A program made the translations under genes and the position numbers. The notes under the pieces were generated by a model. It worked only from the letters and a program-made list of their open reading frames with translations, was not told the origin of the DNA and made no database searches. Positions 6,478 to 12,723 of a stretch of 12,723 nucleotides of DNA are shown here, piece after piece. The stretch lies in NCBI GenBank assembly GCA_045106735.1, contig JBGCEZ010000086.1, forward strand, positions 1 through 12,723, in the 5' to 3' direction. Source of the stretch: JBGCEZ01 sp045106735 (lineage in GTDB: Bacteria; Planctomycetota; Phycisphaerae; Phycisphaerales; SM1A02). The number at the start of each line of letters is the position of its first letter. Within the stretch, counting starts at the first letter, position 1.

Positions 6478-6915
6478 GGGATCGATCTCCGATGGAAACA
6501 GTGCGGGCGAGCGTTGTCGAAACGTGACCTCGGAATGGAGTACGGGTCGCTCGGCGGCGGCATCCCCGGGTTCTCGTCATTCCGCCGATCGGGCTGAATA
6601 TGCGGGGCCGAGGCGGCCGGATCTCGGACTGGTCCAGAGATCTCCGGCGGGCCTGGCGCGGCGCGGTCGATCCTGGTCTGAGATGACGGGCGTCCTGTAA
6701 CCTGGCCTTGCGAGGCGTCACGTTCGTGGCCGGCCCATTCGCCTGCGTCGGCATCGGTTCTTGCTGCGGGCGTACCATTTGAGTTGGCTGGCGGGGCACA
6801 TCAGGGCCGCAGCCCATGCGCTCGGCAACGTCGCTGGCCGTGAACGGGTTCCCATTGAAACGCTTGGCCGGGCTCGTGAGGTCTCTTTCGTCTGATCCAA
6901 TCGGGGAGGGGTCGC
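6478..6915. other. Divergent spacer between thioredoxin-like and HEAT-repeat genes
   Basis: This 438-base spacer has no frame I can support as a gene and no consensus promoter pair, although it must serve two divergent genes. It holds a bulged hairpin at 6617-6647 and an ATGACGGGCGTC motif at 6684-6695 that resembles the ATGACG-GGG-CGTCAT palindrome upstream of the FG-GAP gene. A GGGGAGGG ribosome-binding site lies at 6903-6910. One minus-strand frame reads protein-like for a short way (NPFTASDVAERMGCG near 6850-6800) but has no supported start. Confidence 0.45.
6617..6647. other. Bulged hairpin in divergent spacer
   Basis: CCGG-ATCTC-GGA pairs with TCC-GAGAT-CCGG around the loop CTGG, with a one-base and a two-base bulge, giving about 12 bp. 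There is no T-tract. It could be a 5'-leader structure, a protein-binding palindrome or chance in GC-rich DNA. Confidence 0.35.
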
Positions 6916-8523
6916 ATGTTGTGGCGGTGGGTTCGCTCGATCGTTGCGCTGAGGACGGCACAAGCGCTCCGAGCGTCGGAAGACGCCGCGGTGCAAGAGG
7001 CGTCCTGGGCCGCGGAGTTGGTTCGCTTTCATCCGATTTCGCGACAAGCGCCGACGGCGAGAGCCATGCGCGCGACGGCACCACATGAATGGCCGGCGCT
7101 CGAGAAGCGGCTCCGGACGGCATGGGTCGCGCCACGTCATGTTCGAGGACTTGAGCGTCTTCCGGCTGACGACGCGGTTGAGATGCTCGGGATCGCGTCC
7201 ATGGCTGCGTCGGGCCATACGCGTGAACGCGCACTGTCGGCGCTTGTGCGCGTGCGACATCCGCGAGCGATCCCGTATGCATTGCTGCGGCAATGTGACT
7301 GGGTGCCTGAGGTCCGGGCGAAGGCCGTTGAGGCCTTGCGGGCTTTTCTGGCGCTTGGGTTTCATGTCGAATTGTTCGAGTTGGCGACGTTGCTCCGTCA
7401 CGCGGGCGGCAGCGGGGACGAGCGGTCCGGCGTTTTCAGGGAGAAGATGCGTTCTGTTCAGGAGTCGGCTGGCACGCTCGGCGTTCTTGACACCCTCGTG
7501 GTCTCGCCAGAGTGGGCAGTGCGTCGTGCATGCTTGGAACTGATGGCCAACGATTCCAGTCGGCATGCGGTGGTCGTTGGTCATGCGTCGGGTGACCCGA
7601 ACCCGAAGGTGCGTCAATGGCTGGCCCGAGAAGTCGGGCGGGATGCCATCCAGGCGGCTGACTCGTGCATCCGGGCGATGCTGAACGACTCGGTGGCCAG
7701 TGTTTCCGACGCACTGGTGCAGCAACTTTCGGTCGATCGAGTGCATCGGTTTGAAGATGAACTGTTGCGACGCTCTGTGTCAGAGAACAGGCGCTTGCGT
7801 GCGCTCGCTCGCGCCGCGTTGCGTCGTTCGTCGCCCGAGTCGATTCGCGATCGTGCACGAGATCTGGTGATTCGGAACCTCGGACGTGCGGTCGCCGGCG
7901 ATGCCGCAATCCGGCCCGAATGGGTTGCCGCCCTCGGGGAGGTCGGTCGGCCGGAGGATGGTGCTCGAGTCGAGCCATTCCTGTCCCATTCGCGTGGCGC
8001 TGTTCGCGGGGAGGCGGTCATCGCGATGGGGCGGCTGGTCGGTTCTCAGGAGAATCTTGACGCGCAGGAACTGGCCCGAATGCTCGACGATCCCAGCGGC
8101 CGGGTGCGTCGTGCGGTGTCGATTCGGCTGGCCAAGGTTCCCGAAGTGCTTTGGGCATCGACGGCTCGCAACGTGCTTGAGATGGGCTCCGAGGCGGGGA
8201 GGATCGCGGCGATGCGCCTGTTGTCACGTCGCGGTGGATGGAGGAGCGTGCCGGTGCTGCTTGCCGGATTGGGGTCGGGCTTGGAAGCAGTTGAGTCGAT
8301 CGCGCTGGCTCGGTTGGACCAGTGGTCCGTTCGGCACGTTTCCCGGCGATGGCTCGCGATCGACCCGAAGGAATGGGACGAACTCAAGCGGGCGTGGAGT
8401 CGGCTGCAGAATTCGACGGCTGCAGCCGGACGTCTGAACGAGGCTTGCCCGGAGCTGTGCGACTGGATTCGTGAGCAGTTGTCCACGGGGACTTCGGTCC
8501 ATCGTTCTGAATCTTTGCATTGA
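6916..8523 (+). CDS. HEAT-repeat protein of unknown function
   Basis: A 535-residue, largely alpha-helical protein. Repeated helix pairs with the HEAT pattern are visible throughout: HTRERALSALVRVRHPRAIP with VPEVRAKAVEALRAF (about 95-145), VRRACLELMANDSSRH with PNPKVRQWLAREVG (about 198-240), and RGAVRGEAVIAMGRLVG with PSGRVRRAVSIRLAKVP (about 355-415). It has no signal peptide, no clear transmembrane segment and no catalytic motif. Such solenoids usually act as protein- or nucleic-acid-binding scaffolds; the partner is unknown. The ATG at 6916 is supported by GGGGAGGG (6903-6910) and by an in-frame stop at 6877. Wobble positions carry more T than in neighbouring genes (many CGT, GTT and CTT codons). 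A promoter begins 5 bases after the stop, so the rbfA-rtcB unit downstream is probably transcribed separately. Confidence 0.75.
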   Translation: MLWRWVRSIVALRTAQALRASEDAAVQEASWAAELVRFHPISRQAPTARAMRATAPHEWPALEKRLRTAWVAPRHVRGLERLPADDAVEMLGIASMAASGHTRERALSALVRVRHPRAIPYALLRQCDWVPEVRAKAVEALRAFLALGFHVELFELATLLRHAGGSGDERSGVFREKMRSVQESAGTLGVLDTLVVSPEWAVRRACLELMANDSSRHAVVVGHASGDPNPKVRQWLAREVGRDAIQAADSCIRAMLNDSVASVSDALVQQLSVDRVHRFEDELLRRSVSENRRLRALARAALRRSSPESIRDRARDLVIRNLGRAVAGDAAIRPEWVAALGEVGRPEDGARVEPFLSHSRGAVRGEAVIAMGRLVGSQENLDAQELARMLDDPSGRVRRAVSIRLAKVPEVLWASTARNVLEMGSEAGRIAAMRLLSRRGGWRSVPVLLAGLGSGLEAVESIALARLDQWSVRHVSRRWLAIDPKEWDELKRAWSRLQNSTAAAGRLNEACPELCDWIREQLSTGTSVHRSESLH

Positions 8524-8527
8524 TGCG

Positions 8528-8555
8528 TTGACTGTTTCGTTCCGAGACGTAGACT
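8528..8555 (+). promoter_or_regulatory. Sigma-70-type promoter upstream of the small ORF, rbfA and rtcB
   Basis: TTGACT (8528-8533) and TAGACT (8550-8555) are separated by 16 bases, close to the TTGACA/TATAAT consensus. It lies immediately after the HEAT-gene stop and 26 bases before a strong Shine-Dalgarno, so it would give a leader of about 30 bases. It is the best promoter match in the window. Confidence 0.6.
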
Positions 8556-8595
8556 TTGGCCCGGCCCGTTTCCGCGGCCAGGAAGGAGGTTTGCC

Positions 8596-8661
8596 ATGCA
8601 GCTCATTGCCACCATTCAGCGCTCGGCCCACCTCGACTTCCATCGACACGATCGCTCGTAG
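8596..8661 (+). CDS. Small ORF (21 residues) with a perfect Shine-Dalgarno
   Basis: AAGGAGGT (8583-8590) sits 5 bases before the ATG at 8596, the strongest ribosome-binding site in the window. The ORF ends at TAG (8659-8661). The peptide begins MQLIATIQRSAHLD and ends FHRHDRS, with three His near the end; it has no transmembrane segment or signal and matches nothing I recognise. It lies between a good promoter and rbfA, 97 bases before the rbfA start. It may be a leader peptide controlling rbfA-rtcB, a free small protein, or the stub of a decayed gene. The call rests on the ribosome-binding site and the promoter. Confidence 0.5.
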   Translation: MQLIATIQRSAHLDFHRHDRS

Positions 8662-8707
8662 TCGTCCCACGAAATCCAGGCGGAGCTGACGCGCTCAATC
8701 CGATTGC

Positions 8708-8725
8708 ATGGCCCATCGCGGCCAT
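8708..8725 (+). other. 5'-leader hairpin before rbfA
   Basis: ATGGCC (8708-8713) and GGCCAT (8720-8725) are perfect complements around CATCGC. Outer bases TCAA...TTGA (from 8694 to about 8732) can extend the stem with mismatches. It falls in the leader between the small ORF and the rbfA ribosome-binding site and could affect rbfA translation. Confidence 0.3.
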
Positions 8726-8758
8726 TGGTTGACTGTGCGCTTTTGGCTTGGAGTGGTG

Positions 8759-9175
8759 ATGAAACCCACGAATACTCGCCGTCGGGCGGAGACGCTGTCT
8801 CTGTGTGCGGATCTGTACGAGGACGACTGCCGTCCTCCGCGTCGGGGCGAAGATCCCGACGATCGTTCTGATGACCGAAAGACCATGCAGCTCTGCGCCC
8901 AGGTGCGGCGAGCGTTGCATGGCATGATTCCGTGCCCCGGTTCACCGGGCATGGATGGCCTCATGGTGGAGTCGGTCGAGGCCGACGATCACGGTCCTGG
9001 CCGCCTGCACGTGGTGGTCAGTGTGCCCGCATCGTGCGAGCTCCCGATTCCGGTGGTGCGTCAGCGATTGACCGCGATGACCGGATATCTACGGGCGGAG
9101 ATTGCCGCCCAGATCACTCGGAAGCGCGTGCCGTTGCTCGCGTTTCAGCTCGTTCCTCGGGAGGACGAGCCGTGA
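8759..9175 (+). CDS. rbfA: Ribosome-binding factor A
   Basis: A 138-residue protein. RbfA binds the immature 30S subunit and helps 16S rRNA 5'-end maturation. The C-terminal two thirds follow the RbfA KH-type fold: LCAQVRRALHGMI (helix 1), DGLMVESVEADD (strand with the V/E signature), RLHVVVSVP (strand), VVRQRLTAMTGYLRAEIAAQ (helix), then ITRKRVPLLAFQLVP, equivalent to the family's terminal 'R.vPeL.F' segment. About 45 polar residues precede the fold and are longer than in typical homologues. ATG at 8759 is chosen for the GGAG 5 bases upstream; the ATG at 8708 is in frame but lies in the leader hairpin and lacks a good site. The stop overlaps the rtcB start as GTGA, so the two are translationally coupled. 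Confidence 0.77.
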   Translation: MKPTNTRRRAETLSLCADLYEDDCRPPRRGEDPDDRSDDRKTMQLCAQVRRALHGMIPCPGSPGMDGLMVESVEADDHGPGRLHVVVSVPASCELPIPVVRQRLTAMTGYLRAEIAAQITRKRVPLLAFQLVPREDEP

Positions 9176-10575
9176 AGCGCGAACCGAAAGGGGCTTCGGC
9201 GGGGGATGGGGGCAGGGATGGGGGCACGGTTGGGGATGTGGCCGCATCTCGGGCCGGGTCTGGGGCGGGGGCTCGTGTCGATGCCGATGCCAGTGCCAGT
9301 GCCAGTTCCAGTTCCAGTGCCCGTGCCGGCGCTGGTGCCGGGGCTGGTGTCGGGGCAGGGGCTGCGGCGGCCGACCCCATCGTGGCCCCGATTCGGTCAT
9401 GGGCCTCCGAGCGTCTCTCGGACGACGTTCGGGGGTCGCTAGATCGACTGGCCCGATCCGAAGACGTCCGGCGGATCGCCGTCATGCCCGATGTCCACTT
9501 GGCCGAGGGCGTCTGCGTCGGCGTCGCGTTCGCCACCCACGAACGGCTGTATCCGGGAGCCCTTGGCGGAGACATCGGCTGTGGCATGGCGGCGGTCGCG
9601 CTGGAGGCTGAGCGTGCGGATGTTGACGCCGCGCGGGCGGCCGCGGTCCGGCAGGTTCTGGCTGCCGCGGTGCCGGTTCGGCGACAGCGGGAACGCGCGG
9701 CGAGGCGGCTCGCCGCTCGGGTGCCGCCGACGCGCGAGCTCACACGGCCGAGCTTGCGCGGCCTGGCGGAGCAGCAAGGGCCACACTTCATGGGCACCCT
9801 CGGGACGGGCAACCACTTCCTGGAACTGCAGCATGATGTCGACAGCCAACAGCTCTGGCTGATGGTGCACAGTGGTTCGCGCGGCATGGGGCCGGCGATT
9901 CGAGACGTGCACGAGCGTGAAGCGCGTGAGGCGGGGCGCGGGGCGTTGGGGGCGCAGGCCGCGGGGGCAAAGGACGACGTTCGCAGGGGCCCCGTGTCCG
10001 GCTTGGCGAGCCTCAAGGCGGACACCGAACGTGGGCGTGCGTGCATGAGCAACTTCGGGTGGGCCGATCGTTTCGCGGCCGCGAATCGGCGAGCGATGCT
10101 CGAAGCCGCCGGTACAGCGCTTGCGAATGCCTTCGGGTGGAGTCCATGTCCGGAGTCGCGGTTCGACTGCGAACACAACGGGGTCCGCCGAGAGATGCAC
10201 GAGGGCCACTCCGTGCTGGTGCATCGCAAGGGAGCGATGGCGGTTTCGCCAGTTGCTTTCGGCATCGTGCCAGGTTCCATGGCCTCTCCGACGTTCCATG
10301 TGAGCGGGCGCGTGGTCCCGGAGGCGCTGGCGTCCAGTGCACACGGGGCAGGCCGGGCGATGAGTCGGTCGGAAGCGCGGCGCCGAATCGATGTAGGTCG
10401 ATTGCGGCGTGAGCTGCGGGACGTTTCGATTGATCCGCGAGCCCTCGCGGGGCTGCGGGAAGAAGCGCCGTCGGCGTACAAGGACGTCCACGCAGTGATG
10501 AAAGCGCAGCGGCGTTTGGTGCGTGTGCGGCGGACACTCAGCCCGATCGTCACGTTCAAGGGCGTTGGATCGTGA
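9172..10575 (+). CDS. rtcB: RtcB RNA ligase with low-complexity N-terminal extension
   Basis: A 467-residue RtcB, the GTP- and Mn-dependent ligase that joins 2',3'-cyclic-phosphate or 3'-phosphate RNA ends to 5'-OH ends. Hallmarks are all present: MPDVH (105-109), GGDIGCG with D134 and C137 (metal ligands), GNHF H215, HSGSR H233, HRKGA H351, SSAHGAGRAMS with H391 (the guanylylated His in characterised RtcBs), and the AYKDVHAVM...SPIVTFKG end. The first 65 or so residues are a Gly/Ala/Ser-rich segment encoded by G-tracts and GCCAGT-type hexamer repeats; without it the size matches the roughly 400-residue norm. GTG at 9172 overlaps the rbfA stop by four bases, with GGGAGG upstream inside rbfA. 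No archease gene is nearby. A start inside the extension cannot be excluded. Confidence 0.93.
   Translation: MKREPKGASAGDGGRDGGTVGDVAASRAGSGAGARVDADASASASSSSSARAGAGAGAGVGAGAAAADPIVAPIRSWASERLSDDVRGSLDRLARSEDVRRIAVMPDVHLAEGVCVGVAFATHERLYPGALGGDIGCGMAAVALEAERADVDAARAAAVRQVLAAAVPVRRQRERAARRLAARVPPTRELTRPSLRGLAEQQGPHFMGTLGTGNHFLELQHDVDSQQLWLMVHSGSRGMGPAIRDVHEREAREAGRGALGAQAAGAKDDVRRGPVSGLASLKADTERGRACMSNFGWADRFAAANRRAMLEAAGTALANAFGWSPCPESRFDCEHNGVRREMHEGHSVLVHRKGAMAVSPVAFGIVPGSMASPTFHVSGRVVPEALASSAHGAGRAMSRSEARRRIDVGRLRRELRDVSIDPRALAGLREEAPSAYKDVHAVMKAQRRLVRVRRTLSPIVTFKGVGS
9201..9235 (+). other. Potential G-quadruplex at the start of rtcB
   Basis: Coding-strand G-runs at 9201-9205, 9208-9212, 9215-9217, 9220-9224 and 9232-9235 are joined by mostly 2-base loops, a classic three-tetrad quadruplex pattern. 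It begins about 30 bases after the GTG start, so the mRNA could fold where initiating ribosomes sit. Confidence 0.6.
9280..9345 (+). repeat. Degenerate hexamer repeat inside rtcB
   Basis: Successive units GATGCC, GATGCC, AGTGCC, AGTGCC, AGTTCC, AGTTCC, AGTGCC, CGTGCC, then related G-rich units, keep the reading frame and encode alternating Asp/Ala/Ser/Gly. It looks like a slippage-expanded microsatellite forming a flexible linker before the ligase core. Confidence 0.75.
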
Positions 10576-10706
10576 AGTGGAGCCGCTCGACGTGCGCGCC
10601 CGGCGGGCTCTTCGGCGCGGCGGTCCATCCGAATGCCGTCCGGGATCACGCCTTCGAAGACGCCTTCGATGACGCGATTGCGCCGATCTGCCGATTCGCA
10701 GGCGGA

Positions 10707-10721
10707 ATGACGGGGCGTCAT
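10707..10721. promoter_or_regulatory. Perfect palindrome upstream of the FG-GAP gene
   Basis: ATGACG, GGG, CGTCAT form a 6-bp inverted repeat 68 bases before the ATG at 10789, within a 213-base spacer that otherwise shows no gene. A related ATGACGGGCGTC occurs at 6684-6695 in another spacer. It may be an operator or a short hairpin; TAGCAT at 10725-10730 nearby could be a -10. Confidence 0.3.
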
Positions 10722-10788
10722 CGGTAGCATCGGAGTGCGCCCAGTGAATCAAGCCGCACGCTCGCGTGTGCAGGAGGAGCCCCCCACG

Positions 10789-12486
10789 ATGCCTTCGATC
10801 CACGACCGTCGGCCGTCTGTCCCCGCGTGTTCGTTCACCGTCGCCGCACTCGCCGCCGCATCGGCGGTCGTGTCGCTCGCGGGTGCCGCGCCGCCATCGT
10901 TCGTCGACCAGACGATCGCTGCGGCCGTGCAGAGCACGCACGATCCGCGATATTCGATGTCGTTCGCCGCGGGCGGGACCGTCGCCGACTTCAATGGCGA
11001 TGGCTGGCAAGACATTTTCCACGCCGTCGGCGGGGGTGGCCCCGACCAGCTCTTCATCAACAATCGCGATGGCACGTTCACCGAGTCTGCGGCAGCGTGG
11101 GGCATCGCCCTGGCCCATCGCAGTACGGCGGGCGTGGCCGGCGACTACGACGGCGACGGGGACATCGATCTGTACGTCACCAGTCTGGGGCCGGCCGGCG
11201 CGAGTCAGACCGGATTTCACAAGCTCTACCGGAACAACGGTGACGAGACGTTCACGGATGTCGCGGCTTCGGCCGGGGTGGAGCGGACGTCGACCGCGTC
11301 GGCCGACGGGTGGGGCGGGGCCTGGGGAGACTACGACCTCGACGGCGACCTGGATCTCGCGGTGGCCGGCTGGGCCAGCAGTGACGGGAATCGGCTCTTT
11401 CGCAACAACGGAGACGGGACGTTCGCCGACGTGAGCGCGCTGCTCGGCAACATGGCTGGTGTGTCCGGTTTCGCCCCGCGATTTGTGGACATGGATGGTG
11501 ACCGGTATCCGGAGCTGATCTGGGTCGCCGACTTTGCCACGGGTCGGTACTTCGTCAACAACGGTGATGGCACGTTCACGAACTTCACGGGACCGGCCGG
11601 TGTCAATCTTGACGGCACCGAGATGGGCGCGACGGTGGCGGACATCGACGAAGACGGTGACTTCGACTTTTATGTTTCGACCATCAACTCGAACAACCTC
11701 TATCTGAACGATGGTGACAACACGTTTACCAACGTGGCGGCTGGAGCTGGCGTGGCCAGCGGCGGATGGGGGTGGGCCGTGGTGGCTGTGGACATGGACC
11801 ACGACACCTACATTGACCTCTTGCAAGCGGAGCACGGCGGAAACCACCGCGCTTGGCGCAACACGTCCGGGGGCGGCTCGCTCGATTTCGATGAGATGTC
11901 GAACGCGATCGGGATCACCGGTTCGGAGGCGGGGCGTGGCCTGTCGAATTTCGACTATGACAACGACGGCGATCAGGACCTGGTGTTCTTCTCGTACGAC
12001 GATCAGATTCGGCTCTACCGCAACGAAGTGGCCGGGGCGGTCGACGCCGGGTGGCTTCGGGTCTTCCTCGATCCAGCGGGGGCGACGGATATTGCCCCGA
12101 ACGGGATCGGCGCCGTCGTCGAGGTGTCGTTCGGCGGGCGGACCCTCATCGGACGGATCGATGGTGGAAGCAACTATCTGAGTCAGAGTGAGATGTCAGC
12201 GCACTTTGGATTGGGAACGGCGGCGATCATCGACGAAGTGCGCGTGGCTTGGCCCAACGGTGCGGTCACCGTTGTTGCCGATGTTGCCGTCAATCAGACA
12301 CTGACGCTCGAGCCGCCAGCTGCCTGCCCGGGCGATCTGTCGGGCCCGAACGGGGCGGTTGACTTCGGCGACTTGCTGGCCGTCCTCTCGGCCTGGGGGA
12401 CGCCGGACGGCGATGTGTCGGGCGATGGCCAGACCGCTTTCGATGACATTCTTGTCGTGCTGTCGGGGTGGGGCCCGTGTCCGTGA
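10789..12486 (+). CDS. Secreted FG-GAP/VCBS-repeat protein with ASPIC/UnbV domain and C-terminal dockerin
   Basis: A 565-residue exported protein. A signal peptide (about 1-35, ending SLAGAA) is followed by about seven FG-GAP/VCBS-like beta-propeller repeats (about 40-420) with calcium-loop cores such as VADFNGDGWQDI, AGDYDGDGDIDLYV, WGDYDLDGDLDLAV and FDYDNDGDQDLVF, each followed by a YRNNGDGTF-type strand. An ASPIC/UnbV domain follows (about 430-515: APNGIGAVVEV, SEMSAHFGLG, DEVRVAWPNG), as in CRTAC1-like proteins. The end is a two-repeat GC-type dockerin (CPGDLSGPNGAVDFGDLL to VVLSGWGPCP). The fold suggests calcium-dependent extracellular binding or adhesion; the ligand is unknown. ATG at 10789 is chosen for AGGAGG 11 bases upstream and the clean signal peptide, over the in-frame GTG at 10735. 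It appears monocistronic, with terminator hairpins directly after the stop. Confidence 0.9.
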   Translation: MPSIHDRRPSVPACSFTVAALAAASAVVSLAGAAPPSFVDQTIAAAVQSTHDPRYSMSFAAGGTVADFNGDGWQDIFHAVGGGGPDQLFINNRDGTFTESAAAWGIALAHRSTAGVAGDYDGDGDIDLYVTSLGPAGASQTGFHKLYRNNGDETFTDVAASAGVERTSTASADGWGGAWGDYDLDGDLDLAVAGWASSDGNRLFRNNGDGTFADVSALLGNMAGVSGFAPRFVDMDGDRYPELIWVADFATGRYFVNNGDGTFTNFTGPAGVNLDGTEMGATVADIDEDGDFDFYVSTINSNNLYLNDGDNTFTNVAAGAGVASGGWGWAVVAVDMDHDTYIDLLQAEHGGNHRAWRNTSGGGSLDFDEMSNAIGITGSEAGRGLSNFDYDNDGDQDLVFFSYDDQIRLYRNEVAGAVDAGWLRVFLDPAGATDIAPNGIGAVVEVSFGGRTLIGRIDGGSNYLSQSEMSAHFGLGTAAIIDEVRVAWPNGAVTVVADVAVNQTLTLEPPAACPGDLSGPNGAVDFGDLLAVLSAWGTPDGDVSGDGQTAFDDILVVLSGWGPCP

Positions 12487-12534
12487 ACGCCGGTTGGCGT
12501 TCGGCACGGGGCGGTTTTGGTCGCCCCGTGCCGA
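12486..12534 (+). terminator. Tandem terminator hairpins after the FG-GAP gene
   Basis: First hairpin: AACGCC (12486-12491), GGTT, GGCGTT (12496-12501). Second: CGGCACGGGGCG (12502-12513) pairs perfectly over 12 bp with CGCCCCGTGCCG (12522-12533) around an 8-base loop. The first touches the stop codon. There is no T-run after either, but the second stem is very stable. Confidence 0.7.
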
Positions 12535-12625
12535 GTGTTCGGCGCACGTCCGGACCATCGCAGAAGATGCGTGGTGGACCGAGGTCGAGTGTTGCGCTGA
12601 GGCTGGCTGCGGTATCGTCCGCCAA

Positions 12626-12723
12626 TGCCGAATCGCTCGAATCGAAGCTTCTCGTTGGGAATCGCGTGGGTTGAACGAGCCGGTGGACTCCGGCCGGTTG
12701 CCCGAATCGGGGGCTCTGCGTTG
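12626..12723 (+). CDS. Possible N-terminus of a gene running off the right edge
   Basis: An ATG at 12626 opens 32 complete codons to the window end. The peptide begins MPNRSNRSFSLGIAWVER and has normal composition, but no family can be recognised. There is no Shine-Dalgarno; instead TATCGT (12614-12619) ends 6 bases before the ATG, a leaderless-type arrangement like that at 411-416. It could equally be a chance open frame. Confidence 0.4.

Noticed and set aside
6718..7282. Minus-strand frame reading protein-like NPFTASDVAERMGCG in the spacer and overlapping the HEAT gene
   Set aside because: It has no ribosome-binding site, runs antisense through the HEAT gene, and most of it is Arg/Pro/Ser-rich shadow translation.
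9439..11847. Long minus-strand frame of 802 codons
   Set aside because: It is antisense to rtcB and the FG-GAP gene, both of which have complete conserved motifs; long antisense frames are common in high-GC DNA.

Overview
The window is high-GC bacterial DNA that most resembles a planctomycete, probably of the Phycisphaerae type. Three predicted secreted proteins carry the two-repeat, EF-hand-like 'GC-type' dockerin (Asp/Asn-Gly-rich repeats ending in WGxC) that is common in that group. There is also a CRTAC1/UnbV-type FG-GAP protein and a free-living-type ATP/ADP-translocase-like permease. This placement is inference from protein features. Seven of the complete reading frames end in TGA, so TGA is an ordinary stop codon here.

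Layout, left to right. A possible minus-strand gene start touches the left edge (1-69) and is followed by about 350 bases with no convincing gene. A plus-strand pair follows: a lipoprotein-type D-2-hydroxyacid dehydrogenase (424-1551) and, 10 bases later, a 12-TM nucleotide-transporter-like permease (1562-2980). A hairpin-rich convergent spacer leads to a minus-strand secreted dockerin gene broken by a single-base frameshift (3233-3828). Its start faces a plus-strand secreted dockerin protein (4132-4959), which ends in a perfect 13-bp terminator shared with the next, convergent gene.

That next gene (5128-6477, minus) is the highlight. It is an exported thioredoxin-like protein whose single reading frame is interrupted only by one in-frame TGA. 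The TGA lies where the thioredoxin fold places its nucleophilic cysteine, and a small hairpin of bacterial-SECIS geometry lies downstream. It is a candidate selenoprotein, not proven. Its C-terminal module (about 64 residues with an EF-hand loop, then an Arg-rich tail) is shared with the frameshifted gene 2 kb away.

The right half is plus-strand. It has a 438-base spacer, a HEAT-repeat protein (6916-8523), a recognisable promoter, a 21-residue small ORF with a perfect Shine-Dalgarno, then rbfA (8759-9175) and rtcB (9172-10575) overlapping by four bases. After a spacer comes the secreted FG-GAP/ASPIC-UnbV/dockerin protein (10789-12486) with tandem terminator hairpins, and a possible partial gene runs off the right edge.

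Functional themes are an extracytoplasmic set (lipoprotein dehydrogenase, thioredoxin-like candidate selenoprotein, three dockerin proteins) and an RNA/ribosome maturation or repair unit (rbfA-rtcB). No mobile element, CRISPR array, tRNA or rRNA was recognised.
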